DNA from: Bacillus australimaris
GTDB lineage: Bacteria > Bacillota > Bacilli > Bacillales > Bacillaceae
NCBI RefSeq assembly: GCF_001307105.1
Contig: NZ_LGYN01000026.1
Coordinates: 62,001 to 126,000 of the forward strand
Length of the DNA stretch: 64,000 bases
Direction: 5' to 3'
Part shown: piece by piece, positions 37,789 to 48,227 of the stretch
Numbering within the stretch: position 1 is the first letter of the stretch
Layout: every line of letters begins with the position of its first letter
Notes under the pieces: model-generated
Database searches by the model: none
What the model saw: the letters and a program-made list of their open reading frames with translations, nothing else
What the model was told of the DNA's origin: nothing
Program-made: the position numbers and the translations under genes

Positions 37789-39054
37789 TTATAAAAATAA
37801 TCGCTGGATGTCATTCCACGTAACCACTAGCATTAACAGCATGAGGAACGCAACACCAATAAAGACAACAAGTGCTTCTTTCTCACGATTAATTGGTTTA
37901 CCGCGAATGGCTTCAACAAACAAGAATAGTAAACGTCCTCCGTCTAGTGCAGGAATCGGTAATAAATTTACGATGCCTAAGTTGATACTGAGGAACGCCG
38001 CAAACTGCATTAATGTTAACACACCTTGCTTGGCTACTTCTCCTGTCATGTCGTAGATCCCAACTGGACCTGCTAGCATATCTAGTGAAAATTGCCCTGT
38101 GACAATTTTTTGCAGGTTTGTTAAGATCAATCCTGCTGTTGATATGACAGTGGTTCCTGAAGATGAAATGACTTTTAAAAATCCATTTTCCGTTGGCGGA
38201 TATGATCCGAAACGGCCAATGTTTTTACCATCTGCTTTCACAGATTCTGGTACGACCTGGACAGTGCTTTCTTTGCCGTCTCGGTCAATGACGACATTCA
38301 TTTTTTTCTCAGGGTTTTTTTGAACTGTTTGAACGACATCTGTCCAAGAATTCATTTTATCCCCGTTAATTGACACAATGTGATCTCCCTGCATCAGTCC
38401 AGCTTCCGCCGCTCGGCCGTCTTTCGTAAGCTTACCGAGTACAGGGTCATCAACGGTTACCCCTTGAATAAAGCCTAAAGCAACCAAAATCACATACGCC
38501 AGAATAAAGTTCATGATCGGCCCAGCTGCAATGGCTTTAATCCGCTGCCAAACCGTTTTTGAACCAAATTGACGATTGTATGGTGCAATTTGAATTTCTT
38601 CACCATCTGCAATATAGAAGCTTGTTTGACTGACATTGTAGCCAGTCAGAATATCTTCATTTCCAGCCTCATATCCTGAGATTCTCATGGCGTGATCTAA
38701 ATCAATCTGCTCAACTTCGATGACAAGTGCATCAGGATATTTTTCTTTATCATTTAAAATGATTTTTTCTACTTCATTTTGCTCATTGAATAAGAGCCCC
38801 ACTGTATGACCTGGTTTGATTTCTATAACTTCAGGGTCCTCTCCAGCCATTTTAACAAATCCGCCAATAGGGAGAAGTCTAATGGTATAAACGGTCTCTT
38901 TTCGTTTAAAGGAGAAAATCTTCGGCCCAAAACCAATTGCGAACTCGCGGCATAAAATCCCCGCGCGCTGCGCCATAATTAAATGGCCAAGCTCGTGGAA
39001 AAAAACGAGCGTTCCAAAAATAATAATAAACGCAATCACTGTATTCACGAACAT
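37789..39054 (-). CDS. rasP: Site-2 intramembrane metalloprotease RasP (RseP)
   Basis: A 421-residue membrane protease that cleaves anti-sigma factors such as RsiW and leftover signal peptides and FtsL. The zinc motif FFHELGHLIMAQRAG lies in the first membrane helix (His and Glu near 20-24). A PDZ domain occupies about 190-270 (AGLMQGDHIVSINGDKMNSW), and the third metal ligand lies in IPALDGGRLLFLFVEAIRGKPI near 375. Four hydrophobic segments are visible (about 4-20, 175-195, 345-365, 395-415). It follows dxr by 6 bases and ends in a terminator. Confidence 0.95.
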   Translation of the reverse strand: MFVNTVIAFIIIFGTLVFFHELGHLIMAQRAGILCREFAIGFGPKIFSFKRKETVYTIRLLPIGGFVKMAGEDPEVIEIKPGHTVGLLFNEQNEVEKIILNDKEKYPDALVIEVEQIDLDHAMRISGYEAGNEDILTGYNVSQTSFYIADGEEIQIAPYNRQFGSKTVWQRIKAIAAGPIMNFILAYVILVALGFIQGVTVDDPVLGKLTKDGRAAEAGLMQGDHIVSINGDKMNSWTDVVQTVQKNPEKKMNVVIDRDGKESTVQVVPESVKADGKNIGRFGSYPPTENGFLKVISSSGTTVISTAGLILTNLQKIVTGQFSLDMLAGPVGIYDMTGEVAKQGVLTLMQFAAFLSINLGIVNLLPIPALDGGRLLFLFVEAIRGKPINREKEALVVFIGVAFLMLLMLVVTWNDIQRLFL

Positions 39055-39060
39055 ACCACC

Positions 39061-40212
39061 TTATGTGAGGATTGATTGAACAAAGTCTCGTGTATCTTTG
39101 TCCACTTCATGGATATCTTGCAAACTTGGCGTTGAAATCACATGATGTCTGTTTAGTGCCTTTTCAATCAATTCTTCAATTTGCAGGAACGTTACTTTGC
39201 CTTTTAGAAATGCATCGACGGCAATTTCATTTGCTGCATTGAGAACAGCAGGCATTGTCCCTCCTATTTTACCTGATTCATAAGCAAAATGTAAGCAGCG
39301 ATACCTGTCAAAATCCGCTTTTTGGAAATTCAATTGTCCAATCTCCCAAAGGTTCAATGATTTCGCTTCTTGCAATGGCGCTCTATCTGGGTATGTGAGT
39401 GCATATTGAATGGGCACTCTCATGTCAGGTGTCCCTAACTGAGCCATGACACTTTTGTCGTGAAATTCTACCATCGAATGGATAATACTCTCTTTATGTA
39501 GCAGCACATCAATTTGTTCATAAGGGATATCAAACAACCAATGCGCCTCGATGACCTCGAGCCCTTTATTCATCATAGTCGCTGAATCAATGGTAATTTT
39601 TGCACCCATCGACCAGTTCGGATGGTTCAGGGCTTCTTCAACCGTCACACCTTCAAGTTCAGTTCGTTTTTTATCTCGGAAACTACCACCTGAAGCTGTC
39701 ACGATTAAGCGTTCAATATTTTTAGCTTGTTCACCTTGCAGGCATTGAAAAATAGCGGAATGCTCACTATCGACAGGAAGTAAAGGCACATCATATGTTT
39801 TGGCATACTCTTTTACTATATGACCAGCTGTCACAAGAGTTTCCTTATTTGCGAGTGCAATCGTCTTTTTTTGTTCAATGGCCTTTAATGTTGGAACAAG
39901 TCCAACACTTCCTACAAGTGCATTAACCACAACGTCCACTGCATCATAGGTTGCTGCTTCAATGTTGGCCTCATCACCAGCAGCCAGCTTGACATCGTAT
40001 TCAAATGAATGTTCTTTTAGACTGCGATAGGTTTCTGCGTCTACACAACCGACGAATTCAGGCTGAAAGTGCTCAATGACCGGTATCGCCTTCGCAATAT
40101 TTCTGCCAAATGTCATGGATTTCAGCTTAAATTTGTCCGGGTGCTGCCTAATCACATCTAATGTTTGTTCTCCAATTGATCCTGTTGCGCCTAATAGCGA
40201 AATATATTTCAA
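39061..40212 (-). CDS. dxr: 1-deoxy-D-xylulose 5-phosphate reductoisomerase Dxr (IspC)
   Basis: Second step of the MEP route to isoprenoids, giving the precursor for UppS products. The 383-residue protein starts with the NADPH-binding [17 protein letters not shown], and has [14 protein letters not shown] and [10 protein letters not shown] near 145-185 and the substrate-loop [28 protein letters not shown] region near 205-230 (key Trp, Lys, Asp). The start is TTG at 40210-40212 with AAGGAG 7 bases upstream and gives the B. subtilis length. It lies between cdsA and rasP. Confidence 0.96.
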   Translation of the reverse strand: MKYISLLGATGSIGEQTLDVIRQHPDKFKLKSMTFGRNIAKAIPVIEHFQPEFVGCVDAETYRSLKEHSFEYDVKLAAGDEANIEAATYDAVDVVVNALVGSVGLVPTLKAIEQKKTIALANKETLVTAGHIVKEYAKTYDVPLLPVDSEHSAIFQCLQGEQAKNIERLIVTASGGSFRDKKRTELEGVTVEEALNHPNWSMGAKITIDSATMMNKGLEVIEAHWLFDIPYEQIDVLLHKESIIHSMVEFHDKSVMAQLGTPDMRVPIQYALTYPDRAPLQEAKSLNLWEIGQLNFQKADFDRYRCLHFAYESGKIGGTMPAVLNAANEIAVDAFLKGKVTFLQIEELIEKALNRHHVISTPSLQDIHEVDKDTRDFVQSILT

Positions 40213-40251
40213 ATTGCCACTCCTTCTCTCGTTCAATAAGTTTCTATGAGG

Positions 40252-41046
40252 TTAGCTGGCAAACGTTGCGAGCAGTAAGTATAAAAACGGCAGAACGAAT
40301 AAAAAGCTGTCAAACCTGTCCAAAATCCCGCCATGACCAGGGAGAATTGTCCCTGAATCCTTCACGTGATAATGGCGCTTTAAAGCAGATTCCACAAGGT
40401 CTCCAAGCTGTCCAAAGATACTGAGTAAAAGGGTAATAAACATAACAAGCAGATATGATGGCAAAAATCCTGTAACCGCCTGAAACACAAGTGACAACAC
40501 GACCGCTGTGACAATTCCACCGATAAATCCTTCTACTGTTTTGTTTGGGCTGATTTCTGGCCAAAGCTTTCTTTTCCCCATAGATTTCCCAATAAAGTAA
40601 GCTCCTGAGTCAGTGGACCAAATAATCACTGCTGCGAAGAAAATCGCACTCATGCCATATAAGCCTCTAATTTGGATAAAATAATAGAAACTGACGCCAA
40701 TATATAACGTGGCTAATACAACAAAAGCAACCTCATCGAATGTGAAAGAGTTTTTACTCAAAACTGTATAAGTTAAAAGTATTAAGATTGCGAACAAAGC
40801 AATCTGCATTTTTGATGCGTCTACGTTTGGGAAGAAGCTATTCTCTCCGCCCATTAAAAGCCAAAGCAATATTAAGCTGACAATACCAGGAAAGCTAAAA
40901 ATCGAAATCTTTTTCATCCTTAGAAGCTCAAAGAGAGCGACACTTCCCATTAAATAAATCAGCAAGGTAAATGGCATCTGTCCATAAATAACAGCAAGCA
41001 AAAAGACTGCAGCTGCCAAAACACCCGTCAAAATTCTTTGTTTCAT
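40252..41046 (-). CDS. cdsA: Phosphatidate cytidylyltransferase CdsA
   Basis: Makes CDP-diacylglycerol, the precursor of anionic phospholipids and phosphatidylethanolamine. The 264-residue integral membrane protein has seven to eight hydrophobic segments. The family signature is near the C-terminal half: SPNKTVEGFIGG and later SIFGQLGDLVESALKRHYHVKDSGTILPGHGGILDRFDS (metal-binding Asp, Lys and the DRFDS end). The ATG at 41044-41046 is preceded by GAGGGTG; a GTG three codons upstream is too close to that site. It follows uppS by 12 bases. Confidence 0.95.
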   Translation of the reverse strand: MKQRILTGVLAAAVFLLAVIYGQMPFTLLIYLMGSVALFELLRMKKISIFSFPGIVSLILLWLLMGGENSFFPNVDASKMQIALFAILILLTYTVLSKNSFTFDEVAFVVLATLYIGVSFYYFIQIRGLYGMSAIFFAAVIIWSTDSGAYFIGKSMGKRKLWPEISPNKTVEGFIGGIVTAVVLSLVFQAVTGFLPSYLLVMFITLLLSIFGQLGDLVESALKRHYHVKDSGTILPGHGGILDRFDSFLFVLPFLYLLLATFAS

Positions 41047-41058
41047 CTGCACCACCCT

Positions 41059-41841
41059 CTAAATTCCACCGAACCTCCGGCCGCGGCGCTGGTACTCCCC
41101 GATAGCACCTATAAGATGCTCATCAGAAAAGTCAGGCCAAAGCACATCCGTAAAGACAAACTCGCTGTACGCAATTTGCCAAAGCATAAAGTTGCTTAAT
41201 CTAATTTCTCCACTCGTGCGAATGAGCAAATCCGGATCTTGAAGAGATTCTGTCATTAAATAAGCTGAAAACATCTCTTCTGTGATGTCTTCTGCTTGAA
41301 GCTTACCTTCTTTGACTTTTTCAGAAATTTGTCTGCATGCGGAGACAATTTCTGTACGCCCTCCATAGTTGAGCGCAAAGTTTAAAACGAGTCCGTCGTT
41401 ATCCGCCGTACTCTTTACTGCGTTCTCTACCGCTTTTTTTGTATGCTGCGGGAGGCCGTCTGGATCACCTGTTAAGCGCACTCGGACATTTTCTTCGATG
41501 AGTTCAGGCAGGTAGATGTTTAAAAATTCTTCAGGCAGTTTCATTAAAAAGTCTACTTCTAGTTTTGGACGTTTCCAATTTTCCGTAGAGAAAGCATACA
41601 AAGTCAGCACTTTGACATTCAGCTCATTTGCAAGCTTTGTCATGCGCTTGACAACTTTCATTCCTTCATGATGTCCTGCTACCCGTGGAAGAGCACGTTT
41701 TTTTGCCCATCTTCCATTCCCATCCATGATAATGGCGATATGTTCAGGAATTTCTCCATTTAATATATCTTCTTTTGTCAGGCTTTCTAAGTTGGAAGCT
41801 GCTGTTTGCTGATTCTTCCAATTTTTGAGTATATTGAGCAT
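41059..41841 (-). CDS. uppS: Undecaprenyl pyrophosphate synthase UppS
   Basis: cis-Prenyltransferase that makes the C55 lipid carrier for cell-wall precursors. The 260-residue protein has HIAIIMDGNGRWAKKRALPR (catalytic Asp, residue about 40), the helix LTLYAFSTENWKRPKLEV, and the C-terminal RTSGEIRLSNFMLWQIAYSEFVFTDVLWPDF signature (Arg, Glu and the hydrophobic floor). The first 30 residues are an extra polar extension typical of Bacillus. It lies upstream of cdsA and dxr, so the isoprenoid and lipid steps are grouped; a terminator separates it from frr. Confidence 0.96.
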   Translation of the reverse strand: MLNILKNWKNQQTAASNLESLTKEDILNGEIPEHIAIIMDGNGRWAKKRALPRVAGHHEGMKVVKRMTKLANELNVKVLTLYAFSTENWKRPKLEVDFLMKLPEEFLNIYLPELIEENVRVRLTGDPDGLPQHTKKAVENAVKSTADNDGLVLNFALNYGGRTEIVSACRQISEKVKEGKLQAEDITEEMFSAYLMTESLQDPDLLIRTSGEIRLSNFMLWQIAYSEFVFTDVLWPDFSDEHLIGAIGEYQRRGRRFGGI

Positions 41842-41907
41842 GAGATTCCTCCATCACCCAAAAAGGTTGCGTTCCCGCTAATAATATAGTCATCAACAGT
41901 ATTAACA

Positions 41908-41936
41908 AAAAAACCCCCTGTAAACATGAAGAGGGT
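41908..41936 (-). terminator. Terminator between frr and uppS
   Basis: Stem with arms ACCCTC/GGGGGT (one G-U pair) and an 11-base loop, followed by TTTTTTTG on the minus strand. The stem is short, so some read-through into uppS is likely. Confidence 0.65.
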
Positions 41937-41970
41937 CTTTTCACTATTATCTATTGTACATAGTTTTTTC

Positions 41971-42528
41971 TTAAACTTCCATGATTTCTTTTTCTTTATC
42001 TTTCGTCACGTCATCAATTTTAGCGACATATTCATCTGTCAATTTTTGAACATCCTCTGTCGATGATCTTAATTCATCTTCAGTGATCTCCCCATTTTTC
42101 TCAAGCTTTTTCAAATCATCGTTTGCATCACGACGAACGTTACGAACAGCTACTTTTGCTTCTTCTGAGTATTTTTTAACTACTTTCACAAGCTCTTTAC
42201 GTCTTTCTTCTGTTAGCGCAGGAATCGCAATGCGGATCACATTACCGTCACTTGTTGGCGTGATGCCAAGGTCAGACTTTTGGATCGCTTTTTCGATATC
42301 ACCGATTGCTGTTTTATCGTAAGGTGTGATAATCAGCATACGTGCTTCTGGCACTGTGATTGACGCAATTTGGTTAAGTGGTGTTTGTGCACCGTAATAA
42401 TCCACTGTTACTTTATCAAGCAGTGAAGCATTTGCACGACCTGCACGAACAGTTGCAAGCTCACGTCCGTATGCTTGTACGGCTTTTTCCATTTTTTCTT
42501 TCGTTTGGTTCAACACTTCTTTTGACAC
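41971..42528 (-). CDS. frr: Ribosome recycling factor
   Basis: A 185-residue RRF, the standard length, which splits post-termination ribosomes with EF-G. Typical features: helix 1 ending [30 protein letters not shown], the small domain with [26 protein letters not shown], and the return helices with [23 protein letters not shown] and [16 protein letters not shown] (quoted for their Arg-rich contact sites). It follows pyrH by 1 base, so the two are almost certainly cotranscribed. Confidence 0.97.
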   Translation of the reverse strand: MSKEVLNQTKEKMEKAVQAYGRELATVRAGRANASLLDKVTVDYYGAQTPLNQIASITVPEARMLIITPYDKTAIGDIEKAIQKSDLGITPTSDGNVIRIAIPALTEERRKELVKVVKKYSEEAKVAVRNVRRDANDDLKKLEKNGEITEDELRSSTEDVQKLTDEYVAKIDDVTKDKEKEIMEV

Positions 42529-42529
42529 G

Positions 42530-43252
42530 TTATTTCCCCCTCACGATCGTTCCGATTGATTCGCCGTTTACGGCACGTTTAATATTTCCTTCTTCCATAA
42601 TGGAGAAGACGATTAATGGAATGTCATTGTCCATACATAATGAGGACGCAGTAGAATCCATTACAGCAAGCCCTTCTTTAAGTACATCAAGATATGAAAG
42701 CTTATCATATTTTACTGCATCCGCATCTGTACGAGGATCAGCGCTGTAGACACCATCTACATTATTTTTCGCCATTAAAATGACATCTGCTTCAATTTCC
42801 GCTGCACGAAGTGCTGCCGTAGTATCCGTAGAGAAATAAGGGTTACCCGTTCCAGCAGCAAAAATGACGACACGTTTCTTTTCAAGATGACGGATCGCTT
42901 TTCTTCTTATGTATGGCTCTGCAACCTGTCTCATTTCGATAGAGGTCTGCACTCTAGACTGAATGCCAAGCGTTTCTAGGCTGTCCTGTAACGCCAGTGA
43001 GTTCATCACTGTTGCCAGCATCCCCATGTAGTCTGCTGTTGCACGGTCCATCCCTAGATCACTGCCTGTCTTCCCGCGCCAAAGGTTTCCTCCCCCTACA
43101 ACGACTGCAACTTCAACATCAAGCTCTGCAATTTCTTTTACTTGCTTTGCAATGGATTGAATGACAGTTGGGTTAATTCCATTTCCAGCATCACCTGCTA
43201 GTGCTTCGCCACTTAGCTTCAGTACAATGCGATTATATTTCGGTTTGCTCAT
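42530..43252 (-). CDS. pyrH: UMP kinase PyrH
   Basis: Phosphorylates UMP to UDP; the bacterial hexameric type of the amino-acid-kinase fold. The 240-residue protein has [70 protein letters not shown] and [12 protein letters not shown]. The ATG at 43250-43252 has GGAGG 5 bases upstream and gives the B. subtilis length; the longer frame to 43318 has no start support. It lies between tsf and frr, in the usual rpsB-tsf-pyrH-frr order. Confidence 0.97.
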   Translation of the reverse strand: MSKPKYNRIVLKLSGEALAGDAGNGINPTVIQSIAKQVKEIAELDVEVAVVVGGGNLWRGKTGSDLGMDRATADYMGMLATVMNSLALQDSLETLGIQSRVQTSIEMRQVAEPYIRRKAIRHLEKKRVVIFAAGTGNPYFSTDTTAALRAAEIEADVILMAKNNVDGVYSADPRTDADAVKYDKLSYLDVLKEGLAVMDSTASSLCMDNDIPLIVFSIMEEGNIKRAVNGESIGTIVRGK

Positions 43253-43326
43253 GATAACCTCCAAGTGTATACTATACCGTCTCTTATTATGCGTAAGAAA
43301 CTGCCTTTTGTAAATCAATATCCTCT

Positions 43327-43380
43327 AAAAAATAGGGAACACAGTGCTTGTGCTCCCTAAAAAAGCCCCAGAGAGCTTTT
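43327..43380 (-). terminator. Tandem intrinsic terminators between tsf and pyrH
   Basis: Two hairpins in a row on the minus strand. AAAAGCTC-TCT-GGGGCTTTT (43361-43380) runs into TTTTTT. Then AGGGAGCACA/TGTGTTCCCT (43334-43358, one G-U pair) runs into ATTTTTTAG. They would limit pyrH-frr transcription from upstream. Confidence 0.8.
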
Positions 43381-43386
43381 CAAACA

Positions 43387-44268
43387 TTATTTTTTCACTT
43401 GGCTCATAACTTCTTCAGCAAAGTTGTCTTGACGCTTTTCGATTCCTTCGCCCACTTCGTAACGAACATAAGTTTGAACAGTTGCGTTTTTCGCAGCGAC
43501 AACTTGTTTCACTTTTTCATCTGGGTTTTTAACGAATGCTTGGTCAAGTAAGCAAATTTCTTCGAAGAATTTATTTAGACGGCCTTCTACCATTTTAGCT
43601 ACGATGTTTTCAGGCTTTCCTTCTTGAAGCGCTTGCTGTGTTAATACTTCACGCTCACGGTTTGCTTCTTCTTCTGACACTTGGTCACGAGAAATGTATT
43701 TAGGATTTACAGCTGCAACGTGCATTGCGATGTCTCTTGCAAGCTCTTCGTCAGTAGTTCCGTTAAGAACCGCTAACACACCGATACGTCCGCCCATGTG
43801 AAGGTAAGAACCAAATGCAGCATTATCTTCTTTTGTGATGACAGAGAAACGGCGTAGAGTGATTTTCTCTCCGATTTTCGAGATTGCAGTTGTGATATGC
43901 TCCTCAACTGTTGAACCGTTTTCCATTTTAGAAGCATGAGCTTCTTCAATTGTTGCAGGTTTAGCAGCAAGCAAATGGTCAGCAAGTTCGCTAAGAAGTG
44001 CTTGGAATCCTTCGTTTTTCGCAACGAAATCAGTCTCAGAGTTTACTTCTAGGATCACGCCTGTGTTGCCGTCAGTTTTGATAAGAGTTAATCCTTCTGC
44101 CGCAATACGGTCTGCTTTTTTCGCAGCTTTTGCGATTCCTTTTTCTCTTAGAAGATCGATTGCTTTGTCGATGTCACCATCAGTTTCTGTTAACGCTTTT
44201 TTACAGTCCATCATACCTGCACCAGTTTTTTGACGCAGTTCTTTAACTAATTGAGCAGTAATTGCCAT
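43387..44268 (-). CDS. tsf: Translation elongation factor Ts
   Basis: Nucleotide exchange factor for EF-Tu. The 293-residue protein is the B. subtilis length. It has the N-terminal UBA-like unit [20 protein letters not shown], the core [14 protein letters not shown] with the TDFVA motif that contacts EF-Tu, [12 protein letters not shown] and the C-terminal [14 protein letters not shown]. It lies 91 bases after rpsB, past a strong hairpin. Confidence 0.97.
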   Translation of the reverse strand: MAITAQLVKELRQKTGAGMMDCKKALTETDGDIDKAIDLLREKGIAKAAKKADRIAAEGLTLIKTDGNTGVILEVNSETDFVAKNEGFQALLSELADHLLAAKPATIEEAHASKMENGSTVEEHITTAISKIGEKITLRRFSVITKEDNAAFGSYLHMGGRIGVLAVLNGTTDEELARDIAMHVAAVNPKYISRDQVSEEEANREREVLTQQALQEGKPENIVAKMVEGRLNKFFEEICLLDQAFVKNPDEKVKQVVAAKNATVQTYVRYEVGEGIEKRQDNFAEEVMSQVKK

Positions 44269-44314
44269 TTTACATTTCCTCCTTCTATGTTAAAACACGG
44301 ATTACTAGGTGAAA

Positions 44315-44352
44315 AAAAGGTGATAAAAGGCATTTCCCTCTTATCACCTTTT
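44315..44352 (-). terminator. Terminator/attenuator between rpsB and tsf
   Basis: Perfect 12-bp arms AAAAGGTGATAA/TTATCACCTTTT with a 14-base loop, followed by TTTCACC after the run of thymines on the minus strand. It probably sets the rpsB to tsf ratio. Confidence 0.85.
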
Positions 44353-44359
44353 GAATAGG

Positions 44360-45195
<836 letters not shown>

Positions 45196-45213
45196 TATTT
45201 AACACCAAGAAAT

Positions 45214-45242
45214 AATATAACACATGATGGACTGACAATCAA
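45214..45242 (-). promoter_or_regulatory. Sigma-A promoter of rpsB
   Basis: The minus strand has TTGATT, exactly 17 bases, then TATATT (one mismatch), about 120 bases upstream of rpsB. It lies just after the swrB stop. Confidence 0.65.
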
Positions 45243-45249
45243 GAATCCT

Positions 45250-45789
45250 TTACAGCTTTCCGCTAAATTTTAATAAAAGCTCGATTTCTGTCTTGCCAGT
45301 TTTCAATTCTTTCGCTATTTCTTCCAGTGATCGCCCTTCATCATATAAGGTCTTCACTTGGTTTTCGAATGTTTCTTCTAATTCACTTTCAGAAGGCTGA
45401 GAAGCCTCTGTTTCAAGTTGTGGAACGGGTTCGTTTACCTTCTCTTCCTGTACCTCAACTTCGCTAAGGAGAGCCGACAGGTGCTCTGGTACTGGATCTT
45501 CACTTTCGACCGATTGCTGGGATTCAATTGGTGGTTGTGGCTGCTTTGGTGTCTGAAGATCCGATTTCAGCTCTTCAGCAGAAAAATCAGGGGAAGCGGC
45601 TGCCACTTTTGATAGTTTGTCATTCTCTTCTTTGACTTCCATCAAAAATGCAGCCAGGGTATTTTCCGTTTCTTCTAGAAGTTCTCGCTGCTTTTGTTCT
45701 GTTGCCTTCAGCGAATTCATTCTCGTATATAAAATGATCACAAAATAAATAAGTGCAGCATGAAGCATGAAGCTAATCAGCCATAACAT
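45250..45789 (-). CDS. swrB: Swarming motility protein SwrB (YlxL)
   Basis: A 179-residue single-pass membrane protein; in B. subtilis SwrB activates the flagellar export apparatus and is needed for swarming. The N-terminal helix MLWLISFMLHAALIYFVIILY anchors it. A coiled-coil stretch follows (QKQRELLEETENTLAAF), then a Pro/Glu/Gln-rich linker (residues about 75-135), and a conserved C-terminal helix-turn-helix-like end TLYDEGRSLEEIAKELKTGKTEIELLLKFSGKL (key: GRSxEEIAKxL). Last gene of the fla/che operon, after sigD. Confidence 0.92.
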   Translation of the reverse strand: MLWLISFMLHAALIYFVIILYTRMNSLKATEQKQRELLEETENTLAAFLMEVKEENDKLSKVAAASPDFSAEELKSDLQTPKQPQPPIESQQSVESEDPVPEHLSALLSEVEVQEEKVNEPVPQLETEASQPSESELEETFENQVKTLYDEGRSLEEIAKELKTGKTEIELLLKFSGKL

Positions 45790-45810
45790 ATTTTTTCACT
45801 CACTAACTCT

Positions 45811-46578
45811 TTAAGATTGAATGGCTTTATCAAGCAGATGCTTAAGCTTGAACAATGCCTTTGAATGAATTTGCGAAATGCGTGAGGTAGATAAATTGAG
45901 CACTTGACCAATTTCCGTTAATGTCAGTTCTTCTTTATAGAAAAGACTGATCACGAGCTTTTCTTTTTCTGAAAGCTCTGTGATTTTTTCAGCAAGCTGT
46001 TCAATTAATTCATCTTTCAGCATTTTCTCCTCAGGAGTCACAGACTTCTCGTCACGAATCATGACCTGTACGTTCTCACCGTCTTCTTGATCATGCAGCT
46101 TCTCATCGATTGAGAGCAAATTCGCAAAGAACCCTTCATTCATCGTTGTGACGACATCCTGTTCGCTCATGCCGAGTTCCTCAGCTACCTCTGTTGGCGT
46201 TACATTTCTCAAATAACGCTGTTCAAGCTTTTCAATAGCCGCTTCTACTTTTTTTGTTTTCTCTCTTGATGTACGAGGCAGCCAGTCCTCTTTACGAAGA
46301 CCGTCGATGATGGCCCCGCGGATTCTGAAGGATGCATATGTATCAAACTTCAGATCTCTTCCGGGGTCAAATTTTTCAAGGGCATCATATAAACCGAGCA
46401 TCCCTAGACTGATCAAGTCTTCTTTATGCACTGACTTCGGGAGACCGATGGAAATTCTTCCAACATGATATGTGACGAGCGGCATATAGCGGCGCATAAG
46501 ATCATCTCCAGCAGCTGGGTCTTTCCACTCTTTCCATCTAGCCCATAGCGCCTGATCTTCGTAATTTAAGGATTGCAT
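45811..46578 (-). CDS. sigD: RNA polymerase sigma factor SigD (FliA type, sigma-28)
   Basis: Directs late flagellar, chemotaxis and autolysin genes. The 255-residue protein has region 2 (LISLGMLGLYDALEKFDPGRDLKFDTYASFRIRGAIIDGLR, the core and -10 contacts), region 3 (RNVTPTEVAEELGMSEQDV) and region 4 (LSEKEKLVISLFYKEELTLTEIGQVLNLSTSRISQIHSKAL with the -35 helix). It sits near the 3' end of the fla/che operon, where in B. subtilis its distance from the promoter limits expression and creates motile/sessile heterogeneity. It lies between cheD and swrB. Confidence 0.97.
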   Translation of the reverse strand: MQSLNYEDQALWARWKEWKDPAAGDDLMRRYMPLVTYHVGRISIGLPKSVHKEDLISLGMLGLYDALEKFDPGRDLKFDTYASFRIRGAIIDGLRKEDWLPRTSREKTKKVEAAIEKLEQRYLRNVTPTEVAEELGMSEQDVVTTMNEGFFANLLSIDEKLHDQEDGENVQVMIRDEKSVTPEEKMLKDELIEQLAEKITELSEKEKLVISLFYKEELTLTEIGQVLNLSTSRISQIHSKALFKLKHLLDKAIQS

Positions 46579-46602
46579 CTTTATCCCCCTATACTTCCTT
46601 AG

Positions 46603-47103
46603 TTATATCTTCATAATGCCTTGCTTCACAGTGCGGATTTCAAGCTCTGCCGTAAGCGGATCGAATTCAATTGTACGGCCATTGCTCCCGCCCGTATCTT
46701 CACTAATAATCGGGATATGATGAAGAGACAGATGTTCTTTAACAGCTGATACGTTTCTAGGTCCAATTCTCATCAGATCATTGGTTGACTTAAACTTAAA
46801 CATTTCCGCTCCGCCAGCAAGTTTCGCCTTTAGCGCATGTTTGCGTGCGCCTTCTTTTAGGAGCAGATCAATTGTATGCTGAACACCTGTATCTGCATAT
46901 TTAGCCAAGTTCTCCACCGCCCCTTTTGCAAGGGAGGAGTCTGGAAGCATGACATGGACAAGACCTGCCAGCTTTTTCTCTTGATCAAACAAGACAAGCC
47001 CTACGCAGGAACCAAGACCGGATGTCCGAATGCGGTCCGGTGTTTTAACAAGCTGAACATCTGCAATACCAACCTTTACAACTGCCGGAACTTGCACGTT
47101 CAT
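46603..47103 (-). CDS. cheD: Chemoreceptor glutamine deamidase CheD
   Basis: Deamidates receptor glutamines and binds CheC to tune adaptation. The 166-residue protein shows the family triad: the nucleophile Cys in TSGLGSCVGLVLFD near residue 33, the His in LAGLVHVMLPDS near 50, and a Thr in the next part. The motif KLAGGAEMF and the end TGGSNGRTIEFDP are also typical. Its start overlaps the cheC stop by 1 base (TAATG), so the interacting pair is translationally coupled. Confidence 0.95.
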   Translation of the reverse strand: MNVQVPAVVKVGIADVQLVKTPDRIRTSGLGSCVGLVLFDQEKKLAGLVHVMLPDSSLAKGAVENLAKYADTGVQHTIDLLLKEGARKHALKAKLAGGAEMFKFKSTNDLMRIGPRNVSAVKEHLSLHHIPIISEDTGGSNGRTIEFDPLTAELEIRTVKQGIMKI

Positions 47104-47729
47104 TACAGGTTACCTAATGCTTTGAATAGTTTTTCAAACGATTCAAAGTCTGGTAATAGAAACATATTTCCTTTCAGCTCTTGCTTATTATGATCATCGA
47201 AAATTGATGTATCAATCACAATTGCCTGATCGCCTAAAGGGCTGAATTGCATTAACCCTTCACTAATGACAGCCCCGAACATATCGAGCGTGACATCTGG
47301 AACACTTGGGTGAAGCTGCAATTTTGTTAAATCGGCAAGGGCTGATAAATAAGAGCCTGCTAAAATATTGCCAAGTTCATGAAGTGCTGACGTCCCCATC
47401 ACATGTTCATGAATGGTATCAATATCAAATGCCGGGTCATGTACAAGCTCTCTCACAAATTGCTCTGCTTGCTCAAACGGCATAATGAAAAAGATCGAGC
47501 CGGATAAATCTCCTTCCATTCGCAGGAAAATGCTTGCAACAGGAAGATCTGCACCGCCAAAGAAATCCATCAAATCGTCAAACGAGAGAACCTTAACAAA
47601 AGGAACAGCCATATCTATTTTGCGATCCAATAGGTTGGCAAGAGCAGACGCTGCGTGGCCTGCCCCGATATTCCCAACCTCTCTTAAAATATCTAGCTGT
47701 TCATCTTTAATTTCATTGAAAATGCTCAT
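47103..47729 (-). CDS. cheC: CheY-P phosphatase CheC
   Basis: Dephosphorylates CheY-P and regulates CheD. The 208-residue protein has the two duplicated active-site helices of the family, each with the E...N pair: DILREVGNIGAGHAASALANLL near residue 15 and SALHELGNILAGSYLSALADL near 110. No FliN-like tail is present, unlike FliY. It follows cheW by 12 bases and overlaps cheD by 1 base. Confidence 0.95.
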   Translation of the reverse strand: MSIFNEIKDEQLDILREVGNIGAGHAASALANLLDRKIDMAVPFVKVLSFDDLMDFFGGADLPVASIFLRMEGDLSGSIFFIMPFEQAEQFVRELVHDPAFDIDTIHEHVMGTSALHELGNILAGSYLSALADLTKLQLHPSVPDVTLDMFGAVISEGLMQFSPLGDQAIVIDTSIFDDHNKQELKGNMFLLPDFESFEKLFKALGNL

Positions 47730-47741
47730 TTCACATCCCCC

Positions 47742-48203
47742 TTAATGGACAGGTGCACCTTGAACGCTCTTGTCGAGAACAGCACCAGCATGAATGATAT
47801 TAAATAGGCGCTGATCATGCTTAATGATACCTGTCACCCATGACTGTCCTTCTTTTTCAGCTGATTCAGGAGAAGATTCTACCTCTTCTTGATGGACCGT
47901 AATGACATCATTCGCTTCATCGACAATCCAGCCGACTTCAAGGTCACCAACTTGTACAATGATCATTCTAGTTTCATCTGTAATGTCGTTGTTAGTGGAA
48001 CCAAGTCTGACTCTTAGGTCAATGACAGGCGTCACAACACCGCGCAAATTAATCACACCGCATATATAAGGGGCAACGCCAGGAACTCTTGTCGGCTGCT
48101 GCCATTTTTCAATGGATTTTACTTCTGATACTGAAATGGCGTATTCTTTTTTGTTTACGATAAACACAATCATCTTTTCGCCAGTTTTGATATCTGTACT
48201 CAT
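47742..48203 (-). CDS. cheW: Chemotaxis coupling protein CheW
   Basis: Couples receptors to CheA. The 153-residue SH3-like double barrel has KMIVFIVNKKEYAISVSEVKSIEKW, VPGVAPYICGVINLRGVVTPVIDLR (the GVINLRG loop that contacts CheA P5) and EVGWIVDEANDVITV. It follows cheA by 24 bases and precedes cheC, as in B. subtilis. Confidence 0.97.
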   Translation of the reverse strand: MSTDIKTGEKMIVFIVNKKEYAISVSEVKSIEKWQQPTRVPGVAPYICGVINLRGVVTPVIDLRVRLGSTNNDITDETRMIIVQVGDLEVGWIVDEANDVITVHQEEVESSPESAEKEGQSWVTGIIKHDQRLFNIIHAGAVLDKSVQGAPVH

Positions 48204-48227
48204 TTCAGACCGCTCCTCTATTGTTTT

